DNA of 64,000 bases from Brachyhypopomus gauderio (GCF_052324685.1 NW_027506908.1:296001-360000); one strand, 5' to 3'. Counted from the first letter of the stretch, positions 11,076-22,300 are shown. The notes: generated by a model from the sequence alone, not told the origin. Numbers and translations are program-made.

Positions 11076-12155
11076 ATGTCTGAGGAAACGCAACAGCTTA
11101 GGGACCAGTTGGCCCAGTTGAGAGCAGAAAACGAGCGCTTAAAGTCTGGTCATTCAGACCAAGCCCCAGGTGCGAGTATAGCCAGCTCTAGTGTCGTAAC
11201 CGTACCTACTACCGAACACTTAGTCTTTGTCCCTAGGGAAAAGAAGTGCCCATTGTTTCGGGGAAATACAGGCATAAGTATTGAGGCGTGGAAGGAGGAA
11301 GCGGAGGCCTGCATGCGGGCTCGTCGCCTTTCTAATATTGACAGAGCCTATTTTCTCTTTGACCACTTGGAGGGCGAGGCACGGGAAGAGATTCGGTATA
11401 GGTCAAGGGAGGAAAAAGAAAATCCAGATAAGATCTTTGATATCTTGCAGGAGCTCTATGGTTGTCCACAGTCATATGTTGCCTTGCAGGAGGCATTTTT
11501 CTCTAGAAAACAACAAGAAGGGGAGTCACTACTTGAGTTTTCGATTGCTTTAATGACCTTAATGGATAAAGTGCGGCGGAGTGCGCCAGAGGGGATTCTT
11601 AATGCCGAGGTTCTTTTGCGTGATCAGTTTGTGGAGCAGGTAAGTGAGGGTGCTCTGCGCCGTGATTTGAAAAGTTTTATCCGGGTTAAACCGTTGGCCA
11701 CGCTGATCGAGGTCCGTAAGGAAGCCATTCGTTGGGAACGGGAGGGCTCCGCTGAGCCCCCACGGCCGCGTAGTTTCTCGTTACCTACCTGTGATCGAGT
11801 GTTTGGGGTTCCCGGTACATCTTGCGCCGTGAGTAGTGATTCTCGTGGTGGGCCCCCGACAAGGTCTGACTTGGAGAAATTACAGGCGGACATGGCAAAG
11901 CTTATGGAAATGGTGCAACAACAACAAGCTCAGCTTCAGAGTTTTGGTTATGGGACGGCTGTTCGGGAGCCACAGAGGCGTACTCGGTCTTCCCGGGAGG
12001 GGCCCATCATCTGTAGACGTTGCCGTCAGCCAGGCCATTATGCTGGGGACTGCGACGGGGAGCGAGTGGTCGGGCCCTGGCCAGCCCCCTCTACTAGGGG
12101 CCCTCGGCCTCTGGAGTGTCGGCCTCCTCACCTGAACCCACCGTCGGAAAACTGA
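11076..12155 (+). CDS. Gypsy Gag polyprotein, unit A
   Basis: This 359-residue frame starts at the first good ATG (ACAACATGTC) of the internal region. Residues 4-25 form a leucine-rich coiled coil (QQLRDQLAQLRAENERLK). Residues about 50-230 are a mostly helical capsid-like region, possibly akin to the gag class that gave rise to PNMA genes, which is a tentative comparison. Residues about 313-326 form one CCHC zinc knuckle (CRRCRQPGHYAGDC) for RNA binding. The frame is uninterrupted and the protein is identical to that of unit B. It should form the particle that packages element RNA. Its TGA overlaps a pol-frame ATG in TGATG at 12153-12157. Confidence 0.93.
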   Translation: MSEETQQLRDQLAQLRAENERLKSGHSDQAPGASIASSSVVTVPTTEHLVFVPREKKCPLFRGNTGISIEAWKEEAEACMRARRLSNIDRAYFLFDHLEGEAREEIRYRSREEKENPDKIFDILQELYGCPQSYVALQEAFFSRKQQEGESLLEFSIALMTLMDKVRRSAPEGILNAEVLLRDQFVEQVSEGALRRDLKSFIRVKPLATLIEVRKEAIRWEREGSAEPPRPRSFSLPTCDRVFGVPGTSCAVSSDSRGGPPTRSDLEKLQADMAKLMEMVQQQQAQLQSFGYGTAVREPQRRTRSSREGPIICRRCRQPGHYAGDCDGERVVGPWPAPSTRGPRPLECRPPHLNPPSEN

Positions 12156-15100
12156 TGCCCGCTGGACTGAAGAGTCACAGTCCGGAGGGGGCTTTTCTTG
12201 GCTCAGGTACTGTGCCCGATCCCCTCACCGTTACCAACGTCTTACTTTCCAACTGTCCACATTTGCTTGTTTGGATGGGTGGGGTTCAGGTCCCATGCCT
12301 TATTGACACCGGGTCCATGGTATCGACCCTTACTGAAAGTTTCTTTTCGGCCCAGTTTGAACCTCAGGGGCAGGAGCGTTTACAATCATGTCATTGGTTA
12401 CAACTTCGAGCTGCCAACGGCCTAGAGATTCCATATTTGGGCTATTTGGAGCTGGATGTCGAGCTCTGTGGCAAAAGTATGCGTGATTGTGGGGTTCTGG
12501 TTGTTCGTGACCCCCCCGGGGGCATGGCCAATAAGGTCCCAGGGGTTCTTGGCATGAATGTGATCAGTAAATGTTATCAGGAACTGTTTGGACAACACGG
12601 TCCTACGCTGTTTGATCTCCCATCTGTGTCCGCAGCCCCACAGCCGGTGGTGAGGGCACTGCAGCACTGCCATCAGGCTGAAGCCCAGCCTATGCTCAGG
12701 ACCAGTGGTGCCGTGAAGGTTGGGGGTCGTCGGCCGTGGCGGGTTCCAGGGGGCACCATGAAGTTGATCTCCGCTACTTGCCCAGAGTATTATTCTGAAC
12801 ATGGCACGCTTTTCGAGCCCACTGACCAGGGGTTGCCAGGGGGGCTGTTGATTTCTCCAGCCCTTGTGCAAGTGATGCGTGGGTCAGTGCAGGTCCCCGT
12901 AGTTAACGTTGGTTGTACGGATGTTGTGCTTTATCCCCGTACCAGGCTTGGACTGCTGAGCACGGTGTCCATTGTTAGTTTGCCACGGGATGTGGTGGAG
13001 GTTCATTCGGTTACTGCGAACCCGAGTTCTCCCTCTCCTGCCCTGTCAGTGGAAGAACGAATAGGGGCCGTGGATTTGTCACCTCTATCGGCCGAGGAGC
13101 AGGCAGAGGTTCGTGCATTGCTTGTGAAGTATTCTTCAGTTTTCTCCGCCCATGAGGGAGACCTGGGTTGTACTACCCTAATTTCTCATGAGATCCCACT
13201 GTTAGATCAGACTCCGGTTCGGCAGAGATATCGCCGCATTGCCCCCTCTGACTATGAGGCCGTAAAAACTCATATCAATCAGCTTCTCCAGGCGAGGGTC
13301 ATCAGAGAGAGCAGTAGTCCCTTTGCTTCTCCTTTGGTTCTCGTAAGGAAAAAGGATGGAAGCTTACGGCTTTGTGTGGATTACCGCCTGTTAAATGCGA
13401 GGACTCGGAAGGATGCTTTCCCTCTCCCTCGGATTGAGGAGACGTTGGACATGTTGGCTGGATCCCGCTGGTTTTCCACCATGGATCTAGCCAGCGGGTA
13501 CAATCAAGTCCCAGTGTCTGAGGGTGACCGGGCCAAGACGGCCTTTTGTACACCGTTTGGGCTGTTCGAATGGAACAGAATGCCATTTGGTCTTTGTAAT
13601 GCGCCAAGCACGTTCCAAAGATTGATGCAACGAATGTTCGGTGACCAGCAGTGTCAGTCTGTCCTTCTGTATCTTGACGATATTGTGATCTTTTCGTCCA
13701 CAGTAGCGCAACATTTACAACGTTTGGAGATGGTCTTGACCCGGTTACAGGCCGAGGGACTGAAGGCCAAGCTAGGGAAGTGTGCGTTCTTCAAACCAGA
13801 GGTTTGTTACTTGGGGCATGTGATTTCTCAGCAGGGGGTCTCTACTGAACCTGGCAAGGTGGAAGCAGTTTCCAAATGGCGGCGACCCACCAATGTGTCT
13901 GAGTTACGTTCGTTCCTTGGCTTTGCCAGTTATTATCGGCGGTTTGTCGAAGGCTTTGCAAAATGGGCAGCGCCATTGCATCGTCTGGTAGCAGCATTAA
14001 GTGGGAGCCGATCCCGACGGGCCGTGGGGCAGCCATTTCAGGAGGCCTGGTCGGAGGAGTGTGAAGCCAGCTTTGAAGGGCTTAAAAACAAGCTGGTCAC
14101 TGCGCCAGTGCTGGCGTACGCAGACTTCAGCCGACCCTTCATCCTGGAAGTAGATGCCAGCTATAGTGGCTTGGGTGCAGTACTCTCTCAGGAGGTGGAA
14201 GGTAAGGTTCGGCCTGTGGCATATGCCAGTAGGACCTTAAGACCAACAGAGAGAAACATGAGCAATTATAGTTCAATGAAGCTGGAGTTTCTTGCCCTGA
14301 AATGGGCAATTACAGAGAAGTTCAGGGAGTACCTAATGGGACAGAAGTGTTTGGTTTACACCGACAATAACCCATTGAGCCATCTTACCTCGGCAAAGCT
14401 GGGGGCCGTGGAGCATCGATGGGCCGCGCAGCTAGCATCGTTCGATTTCGAACTGAGGTACCGATCGGGGAGGTCCAACCGTAATGCCGACGCCCTTTCG
14501 CGACAATACCAACCTGAGGGGGAGGGTGTAGGTGATCTGGCCTTGAGCATTGCGGTCCCTAGGGCGCTGCAACAGGTAGCCGCTAGTGAAGATCGCATCA
14601 CCGCTTCTCAGTTGGTGGTCTCTGTATTGCCATCTCATTCTTCCCCAGATTTGTGTGCATTACAGGCCAGTGACCCCATCATTCAGTCAGTTCTGGTCTT
14701 CTGGAAGGAAGGACGGCGGCCCACTCGTGAGGAAAGGGGGACCCTTTCACCCTTGTCGCTTCTCCTGTTGCGCCAGTGGGATCGGTTGATTGAACATAAA
14801 GGTGTGCTTTATCGACGTGTTTGGCACCCCAGTGGTCGTGAGGAGTGCCGTCAGCTGATCCTACCAGCTGAGTTGCGGGCAGAGGTTTTGAAAGAACTTC
14901 ACCAACAGCATGGCCACCAAGGGGCCAACCGTACCCTTGAGTTGGTCCGGCAGCGGTGCTATTGGCCACGAATGTCTGCAGAGGTGCGCCAGTGGTGTGA
15001 GGAGTGCCCTAGATGTCAGGTAGCCAAAGAGACGGCCCCGCCGGCCGCCACATACATGGGACATCTGTTGGCATCTCGGCCTAACGAAACCGTTGCTATT

Positions 15101-16285
15101 GATTTCACAGTTCTGGAGCCTACGACCGGGGGGGTGGAGAACGTCTTGGTGATTACTGATGTTTTTAGTAAGTACTCCATAGCAGTCCCCACCCGGGATC
15201 AGCGGGCTCCAACCGTTGCCCAGGTCTTGATTACCGAGTGGTTTTATAGGTTCGGTATCCCTAGCCGGCTTCACTCCGACCAGGGGCGTTGTTTTGAGGG
15301 CATACTGATCCAGCAACTGTGCAGTATGTATGGGATTCAGAAGTCGCGGACCACCCCGTACCATCCAGCTGGGAATGGGCAATGCGAACGGTTTAACCGT
15401 ACGTTGCACAATCTGCTGCGCACTCTGCCGGCCTCTCGTAAGCATGACTGGGTCACTTGCCTGCCACATGTACTCTTTTGTTACAACACCACCCCGCATC
15501 AGTCCACAGGAGAATCGCCACACTTTTTGATGTTTGGGCAGGAACCGCAGTTGCCAGTGGATTTTCTGCTAGGGCGTGTTCGGCCGTCGGTGCCGGGGAC
15601 CGTGTGCGATTGGATACAGGAACACCAGACCCGGCTTCAAGTGGCGTTTGATGGTGCTAGGGAACGTCTGGCTGCAGCAGCGGAGTACCGTAAGGACAAA
15701 CACGACGCACGAGTGCGGAGCCCGGCTTTAGCAGTAGGACAGCTGGTGTATGTACGCGATCATGGTGTGAGGGGTCGCAACAAAATCCAAGACCAGTGGA
15801 GCTCCGTGGTACATGTGGTGGTGCGGGTTCCTTCGGAGACGGGGGCCGTGTATGCCATCGCCCCTGTTGGTGACCCCACGAAAGTGAGGCATGTGCATCG
15901 CAGCATGCTGAAAGGGCTGGTGGGGCCCTATGCCCTGGACAACCCTCAGGGGTTGATTCAACCAGGTAAACCAACTTCTACGGACCAAGGGGAGTTGTCA
16001 AGCGAGGAAGATATCCTCCTGGGGGAGCCGGTAGGTGGGGTTGACCCATACATTCCAGCTGGGTCTCCCCTACCTTTAGGTCATGCCCCACGGGGTGATG
16101 AAGGGTTGGGTCTGAGCATTCAGGATGCCCCTTCTAATAGTTCTGCGGTGGGTCCATCGCCCATTCAGCCGCTAGGTTGCAGTCCGGGTCGGGTGCAGGA
16201 ACCGTCACGTCGTACTACCCGGGCCACTGCGGGGCAACATTCCAATCCTTATCGGTTGCCCCGGGGGGCAATTCCAGACGTTTAA
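12155..16285 (+). CDS. Gypsy Pol polyprotein (PR-RT-RH-IN), unit A
   Basis: The protein has 1,376 residues counted from the ATG at 12155. The frame is open from 12098, just after a TAG at 12095-12097, and is -1 relative to gag. In order it has an aspartic protease (LIDTGS, about 49-54), a reverse transcriptase (MPFGLCNAPSTFQ, then YLDD at about 506), RNase H (FILEVDAS at about 663, then YTDNNPL), an integrase HHCC zinc finger (HQQHGHQG ... CEECPRCQ) and a DDE core. The core residues are D at about 982 (AIDFT), D at about 1041 (HSDQG) and E at about 1077 (QCERF), with D35E spacing. A GPY/F-like tail follows; I see no chromodomain. Every catalytic motif checked is intact, so the protein may be active. 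Expression could be by reinitiation at TGATG or by frameshifting; no classical slippery heptamer is obvious. Confidence 0.94.
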   Translation: MPAGLKSHSPEGAFLGSGTVPDPLTVTNVLLSNCPHLLVWMGGVQVPCLIDTGSMVSTLTESFFSAQFEPQGQERLQSCHWLQLRAANGLEIPYLGYLELDVELCGKSMRDCGVLVVRDPPGGMANKVPGVLGMNVISKCYQELFGQHGPTLFDLPSVSAAPQPVVRALQHCHQAEAQPMLRTSGAVKVGGRRPWRVPGGTMKLISATCPEYYSEHGTLFEPTDQGLPGGLLISPALVQVMRGSVQVPVVNVGCTDVVLYPRTRLGLLSTVSIVSLPRDVVEVHSVTANPSSPSPALSVEERIGAVDLSPLSAEEQAEVRALLVKYSSVFSAHEGDLGCTTLISHEIPLLDQTPVRQRYRRIAPSDYEAVKTHINQLLQARVIRESSSPFASPLVLVRKKDGSLRLCVDYRLLNARTRKDAFPLPRIEETLDMLAGSRWFSTMDLASGYNQVPVSEGDRAKTAFCTPFGLFEWNRMPFGLCNAPSTFQRLMQRMFGDQQCQSVLLYLDDIVIFSSTVAQHLQRLEMVLTRLQAEGLKAKLGKCAFFKPEVCYLGHVISQQGVSTEPGKVEAVSKWRRPTNVSELRSFLGFASYYRRFVEGFAKWAAPLHRLVAALSGSRSRRAVGQPFQEAWSEECEASFEGLKNKLVTAPVLAYADFSRPFILEVDASYSGLGAVLSQEVEGKVRPVAYASRTLRPTERNMSNYSSMKLEFLALKWAITEKFREYLMGQKCLVYTDNNPLSHLTSAKLGAVEHRWAAQLASFDFELRYRSGRSNRNADALSRQYQPEGEGVGDLALSIAVPRALQQVAASEDRITASQLVVSVLPSHSSPDLCALQASDPIIQSVLVFWKEGRRPTREERGTLSPLSLLLLRQWDRLIEHKGVLYRRVWHPSGREECRQLILPAELRAEVLKELHQQHGHQGANRTLELVRQRCYWPRMSAEVRQWCEECPRCQVAKETAPPAATYMGHLLASRPNETVAIDFTVLEPTTGGVENVLVITDVFSKYSIAVPTRDQRAPTVAQVLITEWFYRFGIPSRLHSDQGRCFEGILIQQLCSMYGIQKSRTTPYHPAGNGQCERFNRTLHNLLRTLPASRKHDWVTCLPHVLFCYNTTPHQSTGESPHFLMFGQEPQLPVDFLLGRVRPSVPGTVCDWIQEHQTRLQVAFDGARERLAAAAEYRKDKHDARVRSPALAVGQLVYVRDHGVRGRNKIQDQWSSVVHVVVRVPSETGAVYAIAPVGDPTKVRHVHRSMLKGLVGPYALDNPQGLIQPGKPTSTDQGELSSEEDILLGEPVGGVDPYIPAGSPLPLGHAPRGDEGLGLSIQDAPSNSSAVGPSPIQPLGCSPGRVQEPSRRTTRATAGQHSNPYRLPRGAIPDV

Positions 16286-16320
16286 GGCAACTCATTTGGG
16301 ACGTGGTGGTATACATGTTG

Positions 16321-16358
16321 TATCGTCGGGGCGACGATAAAAGATGTGGGGGGTAGAT
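16321..16358 (+). promoter_or_regulatory. Hairpin and polypurine tract before LTR 2
   Basis: TATCGTCGGGGCGACGATA (16321-16339) is a perfect 8-bp stem with a 3-nt loop. It abuts a purine-rich stretch (AAAAGATGTGGGGGGTAGA) ending at the LTR. The purine run is the expected plus-strand primer (PPT). The hairpin could mark or protect it. The same arrangement is at 23523-23560. Confidence 0.7.
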
Positions 16359-18009
16359 TGTAGTGGTGCCTCGGCATCACTACGGGTGCTGCAGCCATGC
16401 CGCGTCATGGGTTGCGTCATCACGCTGCTCGGGCATCTTACGTAGGGCTGGGCTTTAAATTCAGGGCGCCGACACTGTCAGATGCACGTTCTGGCTGCCC
16501 TACGCCGTTCTGTCCGGTCATCGGCATTAGTTTGCTGTGTGTTATCTGTGGGCAATTTCTGCTGAGGCTGTGTTGGGCTCGGTTAAACTACACTCTTTTG
16601 GAGGTATGTAAATTGCTTTCTCCGGGCATTGAAGGCTAGGTTAGTTATCACTTGCTAACGCTAGCGTTATGTGTGTTCAGGTGATTCACTCAGTGGCCGG
16701 CTTTCTGCCGTGGCTTTGAGAAGTTCTTGTGTCCTGCGCTACGCGCTGGTAACCCATTACAGCGGGTTATCTCATTCGTGGGCTCCTCGTGGTTTGGTAG
16801 GTGATCACTTGGTCACGTATTCGCTAAATGCTACCGTTTATAGCGTCGAGGCTAACGTTTCGTCCTCCCTTGTAGGCTCCATATTTGTGCCTGTTAACCC
16901 CGAGACTAGCACTCGGGTTGGGCGTCTAGTCACACTGGATCGGGGTAAGTAGCGTTTTAATATCGCCGCACCAGGCGTAGTAATTATGGAGGGGTTGGCT
17001 AATCTGGTCGCTTGGTTTGTTATAGGTTACCGGGTGGTTCCAGCTTCTCTCTCTCTCTCCCTCTACCGGACCTACCATCAGCCGCGCGGTGCTGGGCTTC
17101 GCTCCGGCTGTTGTTCTGCTGCTAGTTTTATGTGTTTATTATAGTGCACTCGCACATGGTGTTGACCCCGCCAACGGCGGTATTACGGTGAGCGGGGCCG
17201 AGTGTCTGTCCCTGCGTACGACAGCGTGTGCGTGCGTGTGTGGGTGTGTGTGCGTGGGTGTGTGTGCGCGCGTGTGTGGGTGTGTGTGCGCGCGTGTGTG
17301 GGTGTGTGTGCGCGCGTGTGTGGGTGTGTGTGCGCGCGTGTGTGTGGGTGTGTGTGTGCGCGCGTGTGTGGGTGTAAGTGGGTATCCAGTTCTTGTGTTT
17401 ATTGCTGTGGTTGGGTTAATTTATCGCTGTGCGGATTTGCTTTGTTTCTTTGGTTTTAATTTCGTTGGGCCTTGGGTTCCTCCTGGGGGGTGGTTGGGCC
17501 GTTTGTGGTGCCCTTGTTGGGGGGTGATATCTGCGGTGCCGCTGGGGTGTACTATCTGTATCACGTGCGTAAACTCTTGTGTGTGATCACTGGGTTTTGG
17601 GGGATTATCGTGCTGCTGCTTGGTGTGCTCAGTCATTCTCTGGGGAGGGCAGGCATAAGGCCCATAATATTTCTTTTGTTCTTTATTTGAGTTATTTGCC
17701 ATTTTGGAGTTGTGTGATTTGGAGCTGAGTATACCCAATGTGTGAGTGAGTCGGTGTGTGTTTGGGAGTGCGGGTTTTAAATAGATTTATAAATTGTAAA
17801 TAGATTTATAAATGGACCTTGTTATTAATAAACATTTCTATTCTGACCCTGTCTCTGTGTATTGCAAGAACCTGAAGTGTGCGGGAACCTGGGTAATTTG
17901 GGACTAATTTTGGGAGGTCGGAGGATCAAAATTTACTGTCCCCCGGGAGCTTATACCCCCAGGGGTGGCGTAGTCGGAGTTACTTTTTGGTTTTGGCCAT
18001 ACCACTACA
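16359..18009 (+). repeat. LTR 2 of gypsy array (shared middle LTR)
   Basis: This 1,651-bp LTR serves as 3' LTR of unit A and 5' LTR of unit B. It shares CCTCGG and CTCCTCG with LTR 3. It also has several bases found in neither outer LTR: GACTAGCAC near 16910, GTGTCTGTCC near 17203, GTGCGGAT near 17430 and CCCAGGGG near 17958. The AATAAA signal is near 17827. Confidence 0.95.
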
Positions 18010-18011
18010 TT

Positions 18012-18029
18012 TGGCGTAGTCGGCAGGAT
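18012..18029 (+). promoter_or_regulatory. Primer binding site, unit B
   Basis: The 18-nt tRNA-Ser(AGA)-complementary sequence is identical to that at 10810 and again lies 2 nt after the LTR. Confidence 0.8.
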
Positions 18030-18277
18030 ACGCATGAAAGCAGAGACATTGGTTTTGTTTAGATCTGTTTCAATTTTGTAATATAAACTGGTTATATGGT
18101 TGACGGAGTGTATGTGGATGAATGTGTAAATGAACAGGTACTGTAGAGGGAGCAGCGTGTGTTTCATTTCTTTTTAGTAGCAGAACAGCAGCCGGTGCGG
18201 AGATTGCAGTTCCTCTTGAGTCCAGTCATTCGTTGTGAGTTTCAAACACTAACACTTGGTTTGGTGTTCTGTACAAC

Positions 18278-19357
18278 ATGTCTGAGGAAACGCAACAGCT
18301 TAGGGACCAGTTGGCCCAGTTGAGAGCAGAAAACGAGCGCTTAAAGTCTGGTCATTCAGACCAAGCCCCAGGTGCGAGTATAGCCAGCTCTAGTGTCGTA
18401 ACCGTACCTACTACCGAACACTTAGTCTTTGTCCCTAGGGAAAAGAAGTGCCCATTGTTTCGGGGAAATACAGGCATAAGTATTGAGGCGTGGAAGGAGG
18501 AAGCGGAGGCCTGCATGCGGGCTCGTCGCCTTTCTAATATTGACAGAGCCTATTTTCTCTTTGACCACTTGGAGGGCGAGGCACGGGAAGAGATTCGGTA
18601 TAGGTCAAGGGAGGAAAAAGAAAATCCAGATAAGATCTTTGATATCTTGCAGGAGCTCTATGGTTGTCCACAGTCATATGTTGCCTTGCAGGAGGCATTT
18701 TTCTCTAGAAAACAACAAGAAGGGGAGTCACTACTTGAGTTTTCGATTGCTTTAATGACCTTAATGGATAAAGTGCGGCGGAGTGCGCCAGAGGGGATTC
18801 TTAATGCCGAGGTTCTTTTGCGTGATCAGTTTGTGGAGCAGGTAAGTGAGGGTGCTCTGCGCCGTGATTTGAAAAGTTTTATCCGGGTTAAACCGTTGGC
18901 CACGCTGATCGAGGTCCGTAAGGAAGCCATTCGTTGGGAACGGGAGGGCTCCGCTGAGCCCCCACGGCCGCGTAGTTTCTCGTTACCTACCTGTGATCGA
19001 GTGTTTGGGGTTCCCGGTACATCTTGCGCCGTGAGTAGTGATTCTCGTGGTGGGCCCCCGACAAGGTCTGACTTGGAGAAATTACAGGCGGACATGGCAA
19101 AGCTTATGGAAATGGTGCAACAACAACAAGCTCAGCTTCAGAGTTTTGGTTATGGGACGGCTGTTCGGGAGCCACAGAGGCGTACTCGGTCTTCCCGGGA
19201 GGGGCCCATCATCTGTAGACGTTGCCGTCAGCCAGGCCATTATGCTGGGGACTGCGACGGGGAGCGAGTGGTCGGGCCCTGGCCAGCCCCCTCTACTAGG
19301 GGCCCTCGGCCTCTGGAGTGTCGGCCTCCTCACCTGAACCCACCGTCGGAAAACTGA
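18278..19357 (+). CDS. Gypsy Gag polyprotein, unit B
   Basis: The 359-residue protein is identical to unit A Gag (11076-12155), including the N-terminal coiled coil and the CCHC knuckle. Leader, start context and the TGATG overlap with pol are unchanged. Identity over the whole frame shows that the duplication is recent or that the copies have been homogenised. Confidence 0.93.
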   Translation: MSEETQQLRDQLAQLRAENERLKSGHSDQAPGASIASSSVVTVPTTEHLVFVPREKKCPLFRGNTGISIEAWKEEAEACMRARRLSNIDRAYFLFDHLEGEAREEIRYRSREEKENPDKIFDILQELYGCPQSYVALQEAFFSRKQQEGESLLEFSIALMTLMDKVRRSAPEGILNAEVLLRDQFVEQVSEGALRRDLKSFIRVKPLATLIEVRKEAIRWEREGSAEPPRPRSFSLPTCDRVFGVPGTSCAVSSDSRGGPPTRSDLEKLQADMAKLMEMVQQQQAQLQSFGYGTAVREPQRRTRSSREGPIICRRCRQPGHYAGDCDGERVVGPWPAPSTRGPRPLECRPPHLNPPSEN

Positions 19358-22300
19358 TGCCCGCTGGACTGAAGAGTCACAGTCCGGAGGGGGCTTTTCT
19401 TGGCTCAGGTACTGTGCCCGATCCCCTCACCGTTACCAACGTCTTACTTTCCAACTGTCCACATTTGCTTGTTTGGATGGGTGGGGTTCAGGTCCCATGC
19501 CTTATTGACACCGGGTCCATGGTATCGACCCTTACTGAAAGTTTCTTTTCGGCCCAGTTTGAACCTCAGGGGCAGGAGCGTTTACAATCATGTCATTGGT
19601 TACAACTTCGAGCTGCCAACGGCCTAGAGATTCCATATTTGGGCTATTTGGAGCTGGATGTCGAGCTCTGTGGCAAAAGTATGCGTGATTGTGGGGTTCT
19701 GGTTGTTCGTGACCCCCCCGGGGGCATGGCCAATAAGGTCCCAGGGGTTCTTGGCATGAATGTGATCAGTAAATGTTATCAGGAACTGTTTGGACAACAC
19801 GGTCCTACGCTGTTTGATCTCCCATCTGTGTCCGCAGCCCCACAGCCGGTGGTGAGGGCACTGCAGCACTGCCATCAGGCTGAAGCCCAGCCTATGCTCA
19901 GGACCAGTGGTGCCGTGAAGGTTGGGGGTCGTCGGCCGTGGCGGGTTCCAGGGGGCACCATGAAGTTGATCTCCGCTACTTGCCCAGAGTATTATTCTGA
20001 ACATGGCACGCTTTTCGAGCCCACTGACCAAGGGTTGCCAGGGGGGCTGTTGATTTCTCCAGCCCTTGTGCAAGTGATGCGTGGGTCAGTGCAGGTCCCC
20101 GTAGTTAACGTTGGTTGTACGGATGTTGTGCTTTATCCCCGTACCAGGCTTGGACTGCTGAGCACGGTGTCCATTGTTAGTTTGCCACGGGATGTGGTGG
20201 AGGTTCATTCGGTTACTGCGAACCCGAGTTCTCCCTCTCCTGCCCTGTCAGTGGAAGAACGAATAGGGGCCGTGGATTTGTCACCTCTATCGGCCGAGGA
20301 GCAGGCAGAGGTTCGTGCATTGCTTGTGAAGTATTCTTCAGTTTTCTCCGCCCATGAGGGAGACCTGGGTTGTACTACCCTAATTTCTCATGAGATCCCA
20401 CTGTTAGATCAGACTCCGGTTCGGCAGAGATATCGCCGCATTGCCCCCTCTGACTATGAGGCCGTAAAAACTCATATCAATCAGCTTCTCCAGGCGAGGG
20501 TCATCAGAGAGAGCAGTAGTCCCTTTGCTTCTCCTTTGGTTCTCGTAAGGAAAAAGGATGGAAGCTTACGGCTTTGTGTGGATTACCGCCTGTTAAATGC
20601 GAGGACTCGGAAGGATGCTTTCCCTCTCCCTCGGATTGAGGAGACGTTGGACATGTTGGCTGGATCCCGCTGGTTTTCCACCATGGATCTAGCCAGCGGG
20701 TACAATCAAGTCCCAGTGTCTGAGGGTGACCGGGCCAAGACGGCCTTTTGTACACCGTTTGGGCTGTTCGAATGGAACAGAATGCCATTTGGTCTTTGTA
20801 ATGCGCCAAGCACGTTCCAAAGATTGATGCAACGAATGTTCGGTGACCAGCAGTGTCAGTCTGTCCTTCTGTATCTTGACGATATTGTGATCTTTTCGTC
20901 CACAGTAGCGCAACATTTACAACGTTTGGAGATGGTCTTGACCCGGTTACAGGCCGAGGGACTGAAGGCCAAGCTAGGGAAGTGTGCGTTCTTCAAACCA
21001 GAGGTTTGTTACTTGGGGCATGTGATTTCTCAGCAGGGGGTCTCTACTGAACCTGGCAAGGTGGAAGCAGTTTCCAAATGGCGGCGACCCACCAATGTGT
21101 CTGAGTTACGTTCGTTCCTTGGCTTTGCCAGTTATTATCGGCGGTTTGTCGAAGGCTTTGCAAAATGGGCAGCGCCATTGCATCGTCTGGTAGCAGCATT
21201 AAGTGGGAGCCGATCCCGACGGGCCGTGGGGCAGCCATTTCAGGAGGCCTGGTCGAAGGAGTGTGAAGCCAGCTTTGAAGGGCTTAAAAACAAGCTGGTC
21301 ACTGCGCCAGTGCTGGCGTACGCAGACTTCAGCCGACCCTTCATCCTGGAAGTAGATGCCAGCTATAGTGGCTTGGGTGCAGTACTCTCTCAGGAGGTGG
21401 AAGGTAAGGTTCGGCCTGTGGCATATGCCAGTAGGACCTTAAGACCAACAGAGAGAAACATGAGCAATTATAGTTCAATGAAGCTGGAGTTTCTTGCCCT
21501 GAAATGGGCAATTACAGAGAAGTTCAGGGAGTACCTAATGGGACAGAAGTGTTTGGTTTACACCGACAATAACCCATTGAGCCATCTTACCTCGGCAAAG
21601 CTGGGGGCCGTGGAGCATCGATGGGCCGCGCAGCTAGCATCGTTCGATTTCGAACTGAGGTACCGATCGGGGAGGTCCAACCGTAATGCCGACGCCCTTT
21701 CGCGACAATACCAACCTGAGGGGGAGGGTGTAGGTGATCTGGCCTTGAGCATTGCGGTCCCTAGGGCGCTGCAACAGGTAGCCGCTAGTGAAGATCGCAT
21801 CACCGCTTCTCAGTTGGTGGTCTCTGTATTGCCATCTCATTCTTCCCCAGATTTGTGTGCATTACAGGCCAGTGACCCCATCATTCAGTCAGTTCTGGTC
21901 TTCTGGAAGGAAGGACGGCGGCCCACTCGTGAGGAAAGGGGGACCCTTTCACCCTTGTCGCTTCTCCTGTTGCGCCAGTGGGATCGGTTGATTGAACATA
22001 AAGGTGTGCTTTATCGACGTGTTTGGCACCCCAGTGGTCGTGAGGAGTGCCGTCAGCTGATCCTACCAGCTGAGTTGCGGGCAGAGGTTTTGAAAGAACT
22101 TCACCAACAGCATGGCCACCAAGGGGCCAACCGTACCCTTGAGTTGGTCCGGCAGCGGTGCTATTGGCCACGAATGTCTGCAGAGGTGCGCCAGTGGTGT
22201 GAGGAGTGCCCTAGATGTCAGGTAGCCAAAGAGACGGCCCCGCCGGCCGCCACATACATGGGACATCTGTTGGCATCTCGGCCTAACGAAACCGTTGCTA

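Noticed and set aside
12140-12155. Classical -1 slippery site (X-XXY-YYZ) for gag-pol
   Set aside because: GGAAAAC at 12146-12152 does not satisfy the pattern in the P site; reinitiation at TGATG fits better, though frameshifting is not excluded.
12422-15974. Several open frames of 60-220 codons on the minus strand across pol (also 19624-23176)
   Set aside because: They are antisense shadows of the conserved pol frame, have no recognisable domains, and are identical in both units only because pol is.
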